Part shown: positions 8,960 through 18,104 of the stretch, piece after piece
How positions within the stretch are numbered: position 1 is the first letter of the stretch
How the letters are laid out: every line of letters starts with the position of its first letter
Source: Mycobacterium sp. SVM_VP21
Lineage (GTDB): Bacteria > Actinomycetota > Actinomycetes > Mycobacteriales > Mycobacteriaceae
Reading direction: 5' to 3'
DNA: 64,000 nt
Assembly (NCBI GenBank): GCA_024758765.1
Contig: CP101406.1
Span: 4,526,001 to 4,590,000 of the forward strand
The notes under the pieces: model-generated
What the model was told of the DNA's origin: nothing
Seen by the model: the letters and a program-made list of their open reading frames with translations, nothing else
Database searches by the model: none
Program-made: the position numbers and the translations under genes

Positions 8960-9002
8960 CTGAAAAGCGGAAGGTCGCCGGTTCGATCCCGGCCCTGGCC
9001 AC
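8960..9002 (+). other. 3' fragment of a tRNA-Phe gene, probable attachment-site scar
   Basis: The 43 bases match the 3' half of an actinobacterial tRNA-Phe: anticodon loop CTGAAAA with GAA anticodon, a perfect T-arm (GCCGG-TTCGATC-CCGGC at 8977-8993) and the 3' acceptor strand CCTGGCC plus A. The matching 5' acceptor strand GGCCAGG and a proper 5' anticodon stem are absent upstream, so this is not a functional tRNA. Such 3'-end copies are what tyrosine-recombinase integration into a tRNA leaves behind. No integrase gene is visible in the window. Confidence 0.65.
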
Positions 9003-9009
9003 TGAGAGC

Positions 9010-9033
9010 ACCCACTGGCGACGGTGGGTTTTT
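9010..9033 (+). terminator. Rho-independent terminator after the tRNA fragment
   Basis: ACCCAC and GTGGGT (9010-9015, 9024-9029) form a 6-bp stem with an 8-base loop, followed directly by a run of T. It sits 8 bases after the tRNA-like end, as expected for a terminator of a tRNA gene, suggesting that the flank to its right was once the native downstream sequence of the tRNA. Confidence 0.6.
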
Positions 9034-9256
9034 CTGTGTCTGGGGCAGTTCGCTGTGTGCGAGGGCTGCGATGACCTTATTTGTGCTGTGTGTACGTCCG
9101 CATGGTGAAACCACGACTTTCCAATGGTTCGTTGCCAGCCAAGCCCGAAGACCGGCGAGCTGTTCGGCTCAGGGCTTCAGGCGCCTCCGTGGGGAACCCG
9201 CGGTACGCGCCCAATCTGGTCGCTTCGTGTCACCGATGCGGCCTACGCTCCAGCCC

Positions 9257-9577
9257 ATGCCCGAGTCGAACGAGCTGTGCGACTGCCCCCGCGACCACTA
9301 CCGCAGCATGGACGGCAGGTGCACTGAGCCCTCGCTGCGCAGTGAGGAGCCCGAGGCCCTGGCCAGGTACAGCTGGTGCGGGTGCTGCGTGGCGGACTGC
9401 CCCGATGTCCACGCCGAGCCTGATGCCGAGTTCCGTGCGGTCCCCGGGTCCGTGGTGGTCGCTGCCGAGTACGTGGCCACCCTGCATCCCGACCGCCAGA
9501 GGGACCTGCGGGAGCAGGCGGATCGTGGCGAACTCCGGATTGTGCCCCGGGTGGAAATGTTTCCGGGGTCGGCGTGA
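9257..9577 (+). CDS. Small Cys-rich orphan protein
   Basis: 106 residues from an ATG at 9257. The first half has many cysteines (CDCPRDHYRS, then WCGCCVADC), the second half a helix-like charged segment. The frame stays open upstream to 8918, but the protein-like character starts about here. I do not recognise the family; small Cys-rich proteins of this type are common in actinobacteriophages and integrated elements. It lies between the tRNA fragment and the next orphan gene. Confidence 0.5.
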   Translation: MPESNELCDCPRDHYRSMDGRCTEPSLRSEEPEALARYSWCGCCVADCPDVHAEPDAEFRAVPGSVVVAAEYVATLHPDRQRDLREQADRGELRIVPRVEMFPGSA

Positions 9578-9746
9578 TGAACCCTCGCTGATCATCCACT
9601 GCGTCCTTGAGTCGACGCTCGATCAAGCCACCGGACCTGGAAAGCCGTTATTTCGGATCGGAGCGGGTGTACGCACGGTCGGGATGAAATCAGTTCTTAG
9701 TCAACTGGGTTCGGGGCGGGTCAGCCTTCTGTCGTTGGCAGCGACT

Positions 9747-10415
9747 TCACGGGGCGGCGGGGAGATCATCCATCAGCTGCTGCAGGCCGCTCTGCTTGGC
9801 CGCCCGGAGCAGGCGTGCGATCGCGGCCTCCATGCATTTCCGGCTGGCCCAGCCGGCCTCGGCCGCGGCCTCATTCCAGCCGTCGCCTGCGAGGACGCGT
9901 TGTGCCGCATGAACGAGTCGCTCGCCACTGGGGCGCTCCGGCAGAGTGGCGACAGCGGCGAGGACCCGTTGCGCGCGGTCGCGGTGAGCGTTCGCGTTCG
10001 CCCACCCGGAGAAGCTGCCGGTCCGCCCCTCCGCGGCTGCATCCCAAGCTGGTCCGTCTTTCACGATCAGCGGGTTCGTTGCGCGGTTGCTGGGGCTCTC
10101 CGTGACCCACGCGGTGATCACGTGCTCGAAGGCGAGAACGATCCAGAGATACTTCTTGGATTCGAGTCTGCGCCGCAGCGACATGTAGGTGACACGGCCC
10201 GTACGCTTCGCAGTCTCGACGGTGACCACCTCCCAGCACTCGGGCTGGAAGTCGGTCAAGTGGTGCCGTGGAATCTCGCGTTCATCGAAACGCGCCTTAG
10301 CGTGCGGTATTTCCAGGTTCAGGCCACTCAGTCCTTTCAGTTGTTCGCGGGCATTGTCGAACAGTGGTGCGGGGCCGTATTTGGTGTGGAATCGAAGAAC
10401 TGGCACCTTGGTCAT
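9747..10415 (-). CDS. Orphan protein, possibly DUF4258/BrnT-like N-terminus
   Basis: 222 residues, soluble. The N-terminal 110 residues contain HAKARFDEREIPRHHL, then a series of beta-strand-like segments ending with KYLWIVLAFEHVITAWVTE; the order of an HxxxRxxxR-type helix followed by strands ending in an 'ItAW' strand resembles DUF4258/BrnT-type small ribonuclease-fold proteins. The C-terminal part (about 150-222) looks like a helix-turn-helix region (AAAEAGWASRKCMEAAIARLLRAA). This assignment is weak and from pattern memory only. The gene is isolated and antisense to its neighbours, at the right edge of the accessory island. Confidence 0.55.
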   Translation of the reverse strand: MTKVPVLRFHTKYGPAPLFDNAREQLKGLSGLNLEIPHAKARFDEREIPRHHLTDFQPECWEVVTVETAKRTGRVTYMSLRRRLESKKYLWIVLAFEHVITAWVTESPSNRATNPLIVKDGPAWDAAAEGRTGSFSGWANANAHRDRAQRVLAAVATLPERPSGERLVHAAQRVLAGDGWNEAAAEAGWASRKCMEAAIARLLRAAKQSGLQQLMDDLPAAP

Positions 10416-10569
10416 GGCTGGGCCAGGCTGCCATCAGCCACCGACAACTTCGCTCGCCGCGGCGACGCACCAGGTCCGGCTACAAGCGTCAGGGTATGGC
10501 GCAGCCCGAGGCTCACGTGCCGGCGTTGATCCGCGGCCACCGGCTAACGCGCCCATAGACTGAGCCGCT

Positions 10570-11337
10570 GTGCACCCTGCCTCGATTCGACGAGCGTCAC
10601 CAATCGTCGTCGCCGCGTTGATCGCCGCTGCCGTGCCGCCGACCGCTGCCGCAGCCAGTGACAAGATCCAGCTCGGCGGCGGGGCCGCGCTCGTGCTGCA
10701 CGCCGACACGCTGTGCACGCTGACCGCCATGGGCCACGACAGCACCGGGCGGCTGATCGGTTTCACTGCCGCGCACTGCGGAGGGCTGGGATCGCCCGTC
10801 GTTGTCGAGGGCGCCGAAGACCACGGCGACGTGGGCACGGTGGTGGCCGCCGACGAGGGGCTGGGCTACGCGGTGATCGAGTTCGATCCGGTCAAGGTCA
10901 AACCGATCGGCGACTACGAAGGCTTTGGGATCTTCGGCCTCGGCCCCGCCGAGCCGAACCCCGCCGCACAGGAACCTGCCGCACCAGAACCCGCCGCCCC
11001 GGTAGTCGCCAGCCCGGAACCCCCGAGTGGGGAAACCGCCGAAGCGCTCCCCCCGGAACCCCCGGCCCACCAACAGCTCTGCAAACTCGGCCGGGGCACC
11101 GGCCTCAATTGCTACGACTTAGGGCCTGCCGGCGTGGACACCGCCGGTGAGGACTGGTGGCTGCCCGGCGACGACGGGGCGCCGGTCACCGTGGACAACC
11201 TGCTGATCGGCATGGTCCGTGACGCAACCGTCCCGGGGCCGCTGGAGCAGCTGGGCCCCGGGATCGTGATGGTCAAGGCGATCATCGATGACCTCAACGC
11301 CAAGGGCGGCCCGGGCGCCGGGTTCGGCCTCGGCTAA
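10570..11337 (+). CDS. Exported trypsin-fold protein lacking the catalytic serine
   Basis: 255 residues from a GTG. An N-terminal signal peptide (about 1-28, VVAALIAAAVPPTAAAAS) directs export. The chymotrypsin-fold His motif is intact (GFTAAHCGG near residue 59), and an Asp candidate lies in a YAVIEFD strand. A Pro/Ala/Glu-rich insertion occupies roughly residues 128-172. The serine motif expected as GDSGAP reads GDDGAP, encoded GAC-GAC, so the nucleophile is missing. It resembles the mycobacterial Rv1815-type secreted protease-like proteins. It may be a binding protein or pseudoprotease. It converges on the hemophore-related gene, sharing the last four bases. Confidence 0.7.
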   Translation: MHPASIRRASPIVVAALIAAAVPPTAAAASDKIQLGGGAALVLHADTLCTLTAMGHDSTGRLIGFTAAHCGGLGSPVVVEGAEDHGDVGTVVAADEGLGYAVIEFDPVKVKPIGDYEGFGIFGLGPAEPNPAAQEPAAPEPAAPVVASPEPPSGETAEALPPEPPAHQQLCKLGRGTGLNCYDLGPAGVDTAGEDWWLPGDDGAPVTVDNLLIGMVRDATVPGPLEQLGPGIVMVKAIIDDLNAKGGPGAGFGLG

Positions 11338-11343
11338 GCCGAG
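11329..11343. terminator. Palindrome across two convergent stop codons
   Basis: CTCGGCT-A-AGCCGAG is a perfect 7-bp inverted repeat that contains the stop codons of both convergent genes. It could form a hairpin in either transcript, but there is no T-tract, so termination is only a guess. Confidence 0.3.
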
Positions 11344-11879
11344 CCGGTTCCCGTGGCAGCCGGGACCGCGCCATCGGGCGACGCGGCCGCGGCGGTGCCT
11401 TCTGGTGCTGCGCCGGCCTCTTCGGTGGAGGGGATCCACACCGAGGGATCGTCAGCCGGGAAGGTGCCGCACTGCTCGGCGATGCCCGGGGCGGCCGACT
11501 CCTGCGTACGGAACAGCGCCGCGTAATAGGGGAAGAAGTTGGCGAGCTGATCCACCTCGGCCTGCCGGCCGGCGGGGTCCTTGGACAGCAGATTCTTCAT
11601 CCGGGAGCGGACCTGGTCCTGCAGCACCGGGGGCTCTTTGCTGAACTTCGTCACGATCGCGTCATAGGCCGGCGGGTCGACGACCTTGGTCGCTGCCATT
11701 AGCTGGTCCACCGAGCACTGCGTGGTCAGAATCGGTTCCGGAACGGCATTCGGGTCGTCGGCTGCGGCGACTCCCGTGCCAAAGGCCAACAGGCCCACAC
11801 TGATTGCTGCCAAACCCACTGCGCGGATGCGCCGATTCACGGTAGTCTTCACGCGGCTGGACGTTACCAGCCCGAACAT
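11334..11879 (-). CDS. Hemophore-related exported protein (Rv0203/Rv1174c-like)
   Basis: 181 residues. A signal peptide (AVGLAAISVGLLAFGTGVAAADD) is followed by a helical domain with two cysteines framing it (TTQCSVDQLMAATKVVDPPAYDAI ... IAEQCGTFP) and a YYAALF segment, the layout of the mycobacterial hemophore-related family. The C-terminus is an Ala/Pro/Gly-rich tail. The family is small, secreted and includes heme-binding members; heme binding here is inferred. The ATG at 11879 has no strong ribosome-binding site; an in-frame GTG about nine codons in would also leave a full signal peptide. Confidence 0.7.
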   Translation of the reverse strand: MFGLVTSSRVKTTVNRRIRAVGLAAISVGLLAFGTGVAAADDPNAVPEPILTTQCSVDQLMAATKVVDPPAYDAIVTKFSKEPPVLQDQVRSRMKNLLSKDPAGRQAEVDQLANFFPYYAALFRTQESAAPGIAEQCGTFPADDPSVWIPSTEEAGAAPEGTAAAASPDGAVPAATGTGSA

Positions 11880-11937
11880 TGCTGGAGGCGGGCTTCGTCC
11901 CGACAGCGCCGCCGACAGTGCTTCGCGCGCGCAGAGA

Positions 11938-12270
11938 TCAGGGCCGCAACGTCTCCGGGCAGAGCTCGGCCTGCGCCGCCTGAATCTGGACGTCGGCGGC
12001 CTCAGGGCTGTAATAGAAGGTGTTGGTCAGCTGGCGCACCAGGTCGCCCGGCGAGATGCCGGAGCGGTAAGTGCCGGTGTGGCCATACATCCGCAGCTCG
12101 GCGCAGATGTAGTGCCCCGAGGTCACTTTGACGTGGTCGGCGACTGGGATCGCCACCGGTGCGGAGTTGACCCGGGCCAGATAGCTGGCGTCATCGGCGT
12201 GCGCCACGGGAGCGGCGGTCAGTGCCGTGGCGGCCACCAGGAGTGCGGCAATCCGGACGGTCACATGCAT
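11938..12270 (-). CDS. DUF732 family exported protein
   Basis: About 110 residues with a signal peptide ending in PVAHA-DD and the compact DUF732 pattern: DDASYLARV near the mature N-terminus, a cysteine in YICAELRMYG, then SPGDLVRQLTNTFYYSPEAADVQIQAAQAELCPE with the second cysteine. Such proteins are abundant in mycobacteria and of unknown function. The frame extends upstream, but a signal peptide is only complete from ATG 12270 or GTG 12264; GAGG lies 2 bases before the ATG and 8 before the GTG, so the GTG may be the real start. Confidence 0.75.
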   Translation of the reverse strand: MHVTVRIAALLVAATALTAAPVAHADDASYLARVNSAPVAIPVADHVKVTSGHYICAELRMYGHTGTYRSGISPGDLVRQLTNTFYYSPEAADVQIQAAQAELCPETLRP

Positions 12271-12365
12271 GACCTCTATGGTGCCACCGACAGCCGGTCG
12301 ATGGGGCGACTCTCGGGGCGACCAAATCCCCACGCATCGCCGCCTGCCTGGTTAGGGTGCCAGCC

Positions 12366-12809
12366 ATGGCAGTCAAGGATTCCCGCGAGGTGGTTATCGA
12401 AGCGAGCGCGGAGGAGATCTTCGACGTCCTCGCCGACGTCGAGTCTGTTCCGACCTGGTCGCCGCAGTACCAGAGCGCTGAGGTGCTCGACACCCACGAC
12501 GACGGCCGTCCCCGTCGGGTGCGGATGAAGATCAAGGCGGCGGGCCTGACCGACGAGCAGGTCGTCGAGTACAGCTGGACTGACGACAGCGTCGGCTGGA
12601 CGCTGGTGTCGGCCGGCCAGCTCAAGGCGCAGGATGCCAAGTACACGCTGACCCCGCAGGGCGATAAGACCAAGGTCCGGTTCGACATGGCCGTCGACCC
12701 GTCGATCCCGATCCCGGGCTTCCTGCTCAAGAGCACCCTCAAGGGCGGCATGAAGACCGCCACCGACGGCCTGCGCGATCAGGTCCTCAAGATCAAGAAA
12801 AGTCGCTGA
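12366..12809 (+). CDS. SRPBCC (START-like) family protein, Rv0856-like
   Basis: 147-residue single-domain helix-grip protein: VKDSREVVIEASAEEIFDVLADVESVPTWSPQY at the N-terminus, a beta-sheet core, and a long C-terminal helix (LKGGMKTATDGLRDQV). These bind small hydrophobic ligands; the ligand is unknown. AGGGTG seven bases before the ATG supports this start. It is followed 57 bp later by a second, related SRPBCC gene, the tandem arrangement seen in M. tuberculosis next to dapC. Confidence 0.85.
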   Translation: MAVKDSREVVIEASAEEIFDVLADVESVPTWSPQYQSAEVLDTHDDGRPRRVRMKIKAAGLTDEQVVEYSWTDDSVGWTLVSAGQLKAQDAKYTLTPQGDKTKVRFDMAVDPSIPIPGFLLKSTLKGGMKTATDGLRDQVLKIKKSR

Positions 12810-12866
12810 CTTTTCCGCTGCGATGAAATCCTGCCGCTGGCAGGGCGCGGCGCTACGCTCGATCTA

Positions 12867-13319
12867 GTGGCTGTTCGAGCATCGCGGGAAATTGTGATTG
12901 ACGCGCCGCCGGAGAAGATCCTCGACGCGCTGGCTGATGTGTCTGAGTTGGCATCGTGGTCGCCGGTGCACAAGCGGATCGAAGTCCTCGACAAGTACGA
13001 GGACGGCCGTCCCCATCATGTGCTGGCCACCATCAAGATTCTGGGCTTGGTGGACAAGGAGATCCTGGAATACCACTGGGGCCCGGACTGGATGGTCTGG
13101 GACGCCAAGGCGACGGCCCAGCAGCGCGCCCAGCACGTCGAATACACCCTGACTCGCGAAGGACCCGACAGCACCCGGGTGCGCTTCGACATCACCGTCG
13201 AACCGTCTGGGCCGATCCCGGAGTTCATCGTGCGGCGCGCCAGCAAGCTGGTGCTGAGCATCGCCACCGAACGGCTGCGTCAGCAAATCATGGGCGAAGA
13301 CGCCATTACCGAGTCGTAG
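12867..13319 (+). CDS. SRPBCC (START-like) family protein, Rv0857-like
   Basis: 150 residues from a GTG, paralogous to the gene just upstream: both begin with a SREIVIDAPPEKILDALADVSELASWSPVHK-type segment and share spacing of the core motifs. No signal peptide or membrane segment. The 3' end overlaps dapC by 14 bp in convergent orientation. Likely a lipid- or polyketide-binding protein; no catalytic residues can be assigned. Confidence 0.83.
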   Translation: MAVRASREIVIDAPPEKILDALADVSELASWSPVHKRIEVLDKYEDGRPHHVLATIKILGLVDKEILEYHWGPDWMVWDAKATAQQRAQHVEYTLTREGPDSTRVRFDITVEPSGPIPEFIVRRASKLVLSIATERLRQQIMGEDAITES

Positions 13320-14508
13320 CGGGCCCATCGCGCAGCGTCTCCAGCCGCCGGATCGCCTCGTCGATGGTGTCCTCACGCTTGACGAAGGTGAACCGCACCA
13401 AGTGATTCCAGACATCGGGAGTGGCCGCCTCCGAACCGGGCACGCAGAACGCCGACAGCGGGATAGCCGCGACCCCGGCCCGGTGCGGCAGCTCGGCGCA
13501 GAACGCCGTGCTGTCGTCATAGCCCAGCGGGCGCGGATCGGCGCACAGGAAATAGGTGCCGAAGCTGTCGTGCACCTCGAATCCGATGCCCCGCAAGCCG
13601 TCGGTCAACCGGTCGCGGCGCGCCTGCATGGTCGCGCGCAACGCCGCCACCCAGGCGTCCTCAGTGTTCAGCGCCAGCGCCACCGCCGGCTGAAACGGCG
13701 CCCCACCGACATAACTCAGGTACTGCTTGGCGGCCCGCACCCCGGCCAGCAGCTCCGCCGGCCCGCACGCCCACCCGATCTTCCAGCCGGTGCAGTTGAA
13801 CATCTTCGCCGCGCTGGAGATGGTGATGGTGCGCTCCGCCATCCCTTCGAAGGCGGCCAGCGGGCGATGGGTCCGTCCAGCGAAGACCAGGTGCTCATAG
13901 ACCTCGTCGGAGATAACCAGCAGGTCGGCCTCCACCGCGATGCGCGCGATCTCGGCCAACTCGGACTCGGTGAACACCATGCCGGTCGGATTGTGCGGTG
14001 AGTTGACGATCAGCGCCCGGGTCGCGGGACCGACAGCGCGGCGCAATCTATCAACATCCAACGCGAATCCGCGCCCGTCGGGCACCAGCGACACACTGAC
14101 TCGTCGCGCCCCGGCCATGGCGACCACCGGGGAATAGGAGTCGTAGAACGGTTCGAGCAGCACCACATCGGAACCCGGCTCCACCAGACCGAGCACCGCG
14201 GCGGCGATGGCCTCGGTAGCCCCTACGGTCACCAGGACTTCGGTGTCGGGGTCGTAGTCGATCCCGTACGTGCGGGCGCGTTGCCCGGCGATGGCTTCGC
14301 GCAGGGCGCGGATACCGGGCCCGGGCGGGTATTGGTTGACACCCTCGGTGATCGCGGCCCGGGCGGCCTCGAGCATGGCGGGCGGGCCGTCCTCGTCGGG
14401 GAAGCCTTGGCCGAGGTTGACCGCGCCGATCCGTGCGGCCAGCGCCGACATCTCGGCGAAGATCGTGGTGGCATAGGGCTCCAGCCGTGAAACCATCCGC
14501 GCCGTCAT
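13306..14508 (-). CDS. dapC: Succinyldiaminopimelate transaminase DapC (PLP aminotransferase)
   Basis: 400 residues, fold-type I aminotransferase. Visible marks are [13 protein letters not shown] near 31, NPTG at 173-176, DEVYEHL at 201-207, and the PLP lysine in [16 protein letters not shown] (Lys235). The sequence is very close to M. tuberculosis DapC (Rv0858c), which makes N-succinyl-LL-diaminopimelate for lysine and peptidoglycan. I placed the start at ATG 14508; the frame is open further up to 14562 but that extension is Arg-rich and family members begin near here; ATG 14496 is another candidate. Confidence 0.9.
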   Translation of the reverse strand: MTARMVSRLEPYATTIFAEMSALAARIGAVNLGQGFPDEDGPPAMLEAARAAITEGVNQYPPGPGIRALREAIAGQRARTYGIDYDPDTEVLVTVGATEAIAAAVLGLVEPGSDVVLLEPFYDSYSPVVAMAGARRVSVSLVPDGRGFALDVDRLRRAVGPATRALIVNSPHNPTGMVFTESELAEIARIAVEADLLVISDEVYEHLVFAGRTHRPLAAFEGMAERTITISSAAKMFNCTGWKIGWACGPAELLAGVRAAKQYLSYVGGAPFQPAVALALNTEDAWVAALRATMQARRDRLTDGLRGIGFEVHDSFGTYFLCADPRPLGYDDSTAFCAELPHRAGVAAIPLSAFCVPGSEAATPDVWNHLVRFTFVKREDTIDEAIRRLETLRDGPATTR

Positions 14509-14545
14509 GGGACCCGAGCCTAAAGGGCGTCGTCGCAGGGTCGAG

Positions 14546-14597
14546 CGTGAAGCTGGCTTCACGTTCAGGCCGTCGGCGTGAAGCCACCTTCACGTTC
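14546..14597. promoter_or_regulatory. Tandem palindromes between dapC and fadA
   Basis: Two 21-bp copies at 14546-14566 and 14577-14597 differ only in three central bases. The core of the first is the perfect palindrome GTGAAGC-TG-GCTTCAC (14547-14562); the second is GTGAAG-CCAC-CTTCAC (14578-14593). Their centres are 31 bp apart, about three helical turns, so two dimers could bind the same DNA face. They sit 136 bp or more upstream of fadA, in the divergent dapC/fadA promoter region. No regulator is identified. Confidence 0.55.
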
Positions 14598-14732
14598 GGC
14601 GGAGACGAGCCCCCAGACGGACCAACCATCCGGTTGATAGGCCACCCTGTTAGGCTGGGAATTCGGGGACTACGCTCCGACCAAGACGCAGTCGATCCGC
14701 ATCGAATACCAAATACTGAAGAGGAATCGCCC

Positions 14733-15944
<1,212 letters not shown>

Positions 15945-15959
15945 GAGGGCTGGTAAAAA

Positions 15960-18092
15960 ATGGCAGAGAACACCATCAAGTGGGACAAGGATGCCGACGG
16001 CATCGTCACGCTGACCCTGGATGACCCGACCGGGTCGGCCAACGTCATGAACGACCACTACCGCGAGTCCATGCACAACGCGGTGCAGCGCCTGATCGAG
16101 GAGAAGGACTCGGTCACCGGTGTTGTCATCACCAGCGCGAAGAAGACCTTCTTCGCCGGTGGCGACCTCAAGGCGATGATCCACGTCGGCCCGGCCGACG
16201 CCCAGGCCGTCTTCGAGCAGTGCGAAGGCATCAAGGCCGACCTGCGCGCCCTGGAGACCCTGGGTAAGCCGGTCGTGGCCGCCATCAACGGCGCCGCCCT
16301 CGGCGGTGGCCTGGAGATCGCGCTGGCGTGTCACCACCGGATCGCGGCCGACGCCAAGGGCAGCCAGCTCGGCCTGCCCGAGGTCACCCTGGGCCTGCTG
16401 CCCGGCGGCGGCGGTGTCGCCCGCACCGTGCGGATGCTGGGCATCCAGAACGCCTTCATGAACGTGCTGGCCCAAGGCACCCGCTTCAAGCCGGCCAAGG
16501 CCAAGGAGATCGGCCTGGTCGACGAGGTGCTGCCTACCGTCGAGGAGCTGGTGCCCGCCGCCAAGGCGTGGATCAAGGCCAACCCCGACGCCGGCGTGCA
16601 GCCGTGGGATGCCAAGGGATACAAGATGCCCGGCGGCACTCCGGCCACCCCGGCCCTGGCGGCGATCCTCCCGTCGTTCCCGGCCCTGCTGCGCAAGCAG
16701 GTCAAGGGGGCCAACATGCCCGCGCCGCGAGCGATCCTGGCCGCCGCGATCGAGGGCGCGCAGGTGGACTTCGACACCGCCAGCCGCATCGAGACCCGCT
16801 ACTTCATCTCGCTGGTCACCGGCAACGTCGCCAAGAACATGATCCAGGCGTTCTTCTTCGACCTGCAGCACATCAACGGCGGCGGCAGCCGGCCCGAAGG
16901 CATCGCGCAGACCCCGATCCGCAAGATCGGTGTGCTCGGTGCCGGGATGATGGGCGCCGGCATCGCCTACGTGTCGGCCAAGGCCGGCTACGACGTGGTG
17001 CTCAAGGACGTCTCGCTCGAGGCGGCCCAGCGCGGCAAGGGTTACTCGGAGAAGCTGGAAGCCAAGGCGCTCGAGCGGGGTCGCACCACCGCTGAGAAGT
17101 CGCAGGCGCTGCTGGACAAGATCACCCCGACCGCCGACCCGCAGGACCTGGCCGGCGTCGACTTCGTGATCGAGGCCGTGTTCGAGAGCCAGGAGCTCAA
17201 GCACAAGGTCTTCCAGGAGATCGAGGACATCGTCGAGCCCAACGCACTGCTGGGATCGAACACCTCCACGCTGCCGATCACCGGTCTGGCGACCGGCGTG
17301 AAGCGCCAGGAGGACTTCATCGGGATCCACTTCTTCTCGCCGGTCGACAAGATGCCGCTGGTGGAGATCATCAAGGGCGAGAAGACTTCCGACGAGGCGC
17401 TGGCCCGGGTGTTCGACTACGTGCTGGCGATCAAGAAGACCCCGATCGTGGTCAACGACAGCCGCGGCTTCTACACCTCGCGCGTGATCGGCACCTTCGT
17501 CAACGAGGCGCTGATGATGCTCGGTGAGGGCGTGGAGCCGGCCAGCATCGAGCAGGCCGGTCTGCAGGCCGGCTACCCGGCAGCTCCGCTGCAGCTCTGC
17601 GACGAGCTCAACCTGGAGCTGATGCAGAAGATCGCCACCGCCACCCGCGAGGGTGTCGAGGCGGCCGGTGGCACCCTCGCCAAGCAGCGCAACGAAGAGG
17701 TCGTCGACAAGATGATCGAAATCGGTCGTCCGTCGCGCCTGAAGGGTGCCGGCTTCTACGAGTACGTCGACGGCAAGCGCACCGGTCTGTGGTCGGGCCT
17801 GCGGGAGACGTTCAACTCGGGCAGCTCCACCCCGCCGCTGCAGGACATGATCGACCGGATGCTCTTCGCCGAGGTGCTCGAAACCCAGAAGTGCTTCGAC
17901 GAGGGCGTGCTGACCTCGACGGCCGACGCCAACATCGGCGCGATCATGGGCATCGGGTTCCCGCCGTGGACTGGCGGCACCGCGCAGTACATCACCGGCT
18001 ACCCCGGCGGCAAGGCCGCCTTCGTGGCGCGGGCTCAGGAGCTGGCCGCCACCTACGGCGACCGGTTCAACCCGCCGGCATCGCTGCTGTAA
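15960..18092 (+). CDS. fadB: Beta-oxidation multifunctional subunit FadB (enoyl-CoA hydratase / 3-hydroxyacyl-CoA dehydrogenase)
   Basis: 710 residues. The N-terminal crotonase domain (to about 200) shows FFAGGDLKAM and AAINGAALGGGLEIALACHHRIA. An NAD-binding Rossmann domain begins near residue 320 with KIGVLGAGMMGAGIAY, followed by the 3-hydroxyacyl-CoA dehydrogenase C-terminal domains, including IGIHFFSPVDKMPLVEII and DSRGFYTSRV. Matches M. tuberculosis FadB (Rv0860). With FadA it forms the soluble trifunctional complex. The start has GAGAGGG about 11 bases upstream. A strong hairpin follows the stop codon. Confidence 0.95.
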   Translation: MAENTIKWDKDADGIVTLTLDDPTGSANVMNDHYRESMHNAVQRLIEEKDSVTGVVITSAKKTFFAGGDLKAMIHVGPADAQAVFEQCEGIKADLRALETLGKPVVAAINGAALGGGLEIALACHHRIAADAKGSQLGLPEVTLGLLPGGGGVARTVRMLGIQNAFMNVLAQGTRFKPAKAKEIGLVDEVLPTVEELVPAAKAWIKANPDAGVQPWDAKGYKMPGGTPATPALAAILPSFPALLRKQVKGANMPAPRAILAAAIEGAQVDFDTASRIETRYFISLVTGNVAKNMIQAFFFDLQHINGGGSRPEGIAQTPIRKIGVLGAGMMGAGIAYVSAKAGYDVVLKDVSLEAAQRGKGYSEKLEAKALERGRTTAEKSQALLDKITPTADPQDLAGVDFVIEAVFESQELKHKVFQEIEDIVEPNALLGSNTSTLPITGLATGVKRQEDFIGIHFFSPVDKMPLVEIIKGEKTSDEALARVFDYVLAIKKTPIVVNDSRGFYTSRVIGTFVNEALMMLGEGVEPASIEQAGLQAGYPAAPLQLCDELNLELMQKIATATREGVEAAGGTLAKQRNEEVVDKMIEIGRPSRLKGAGFYEYVDGKRTGLWSGLRETFNSGSSTPPLQDMIDRMLFAEVLETQKCFDEGVLTSTADANIGAIMGIGFPPWTGGTAQYITGYPGGKAAFVARAQELAATYGDRFNPPASLL

Positions 18093-18104
18093 TCAGGTGA
18101 CAAC

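Larger units (their letters stand above)
8607..9256. other. Gene-poor stretch with tRNA-end fragment and terminator
   Basis: 650 bp upstream of the ATPase gene. It should hold the promoter of the ATPase/TIR operon on the minus strand, but I cannot point to a clear -10/-35 pair. The only strong signals are the tRNA-like fragment at 8960-9002 and the hairpin at 9010-9033. Frames crossing it have no protein character. Confidence 0.5.

Noticed and set aside
8926..9002. Intact tRNA gene
   Set aside because: No 5' acceptor strand GGCCAGG and no 5' anticodon stem pairing with GCGGA, so it cannot fold as a complete tRNA.
8918..9256. Upstream extension of the small Cys-rich gene across the tRNA fragment
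   Set aside because: The frame runs through the tRNA-like sequence and terminator; the protein-like character only starts at 9257.
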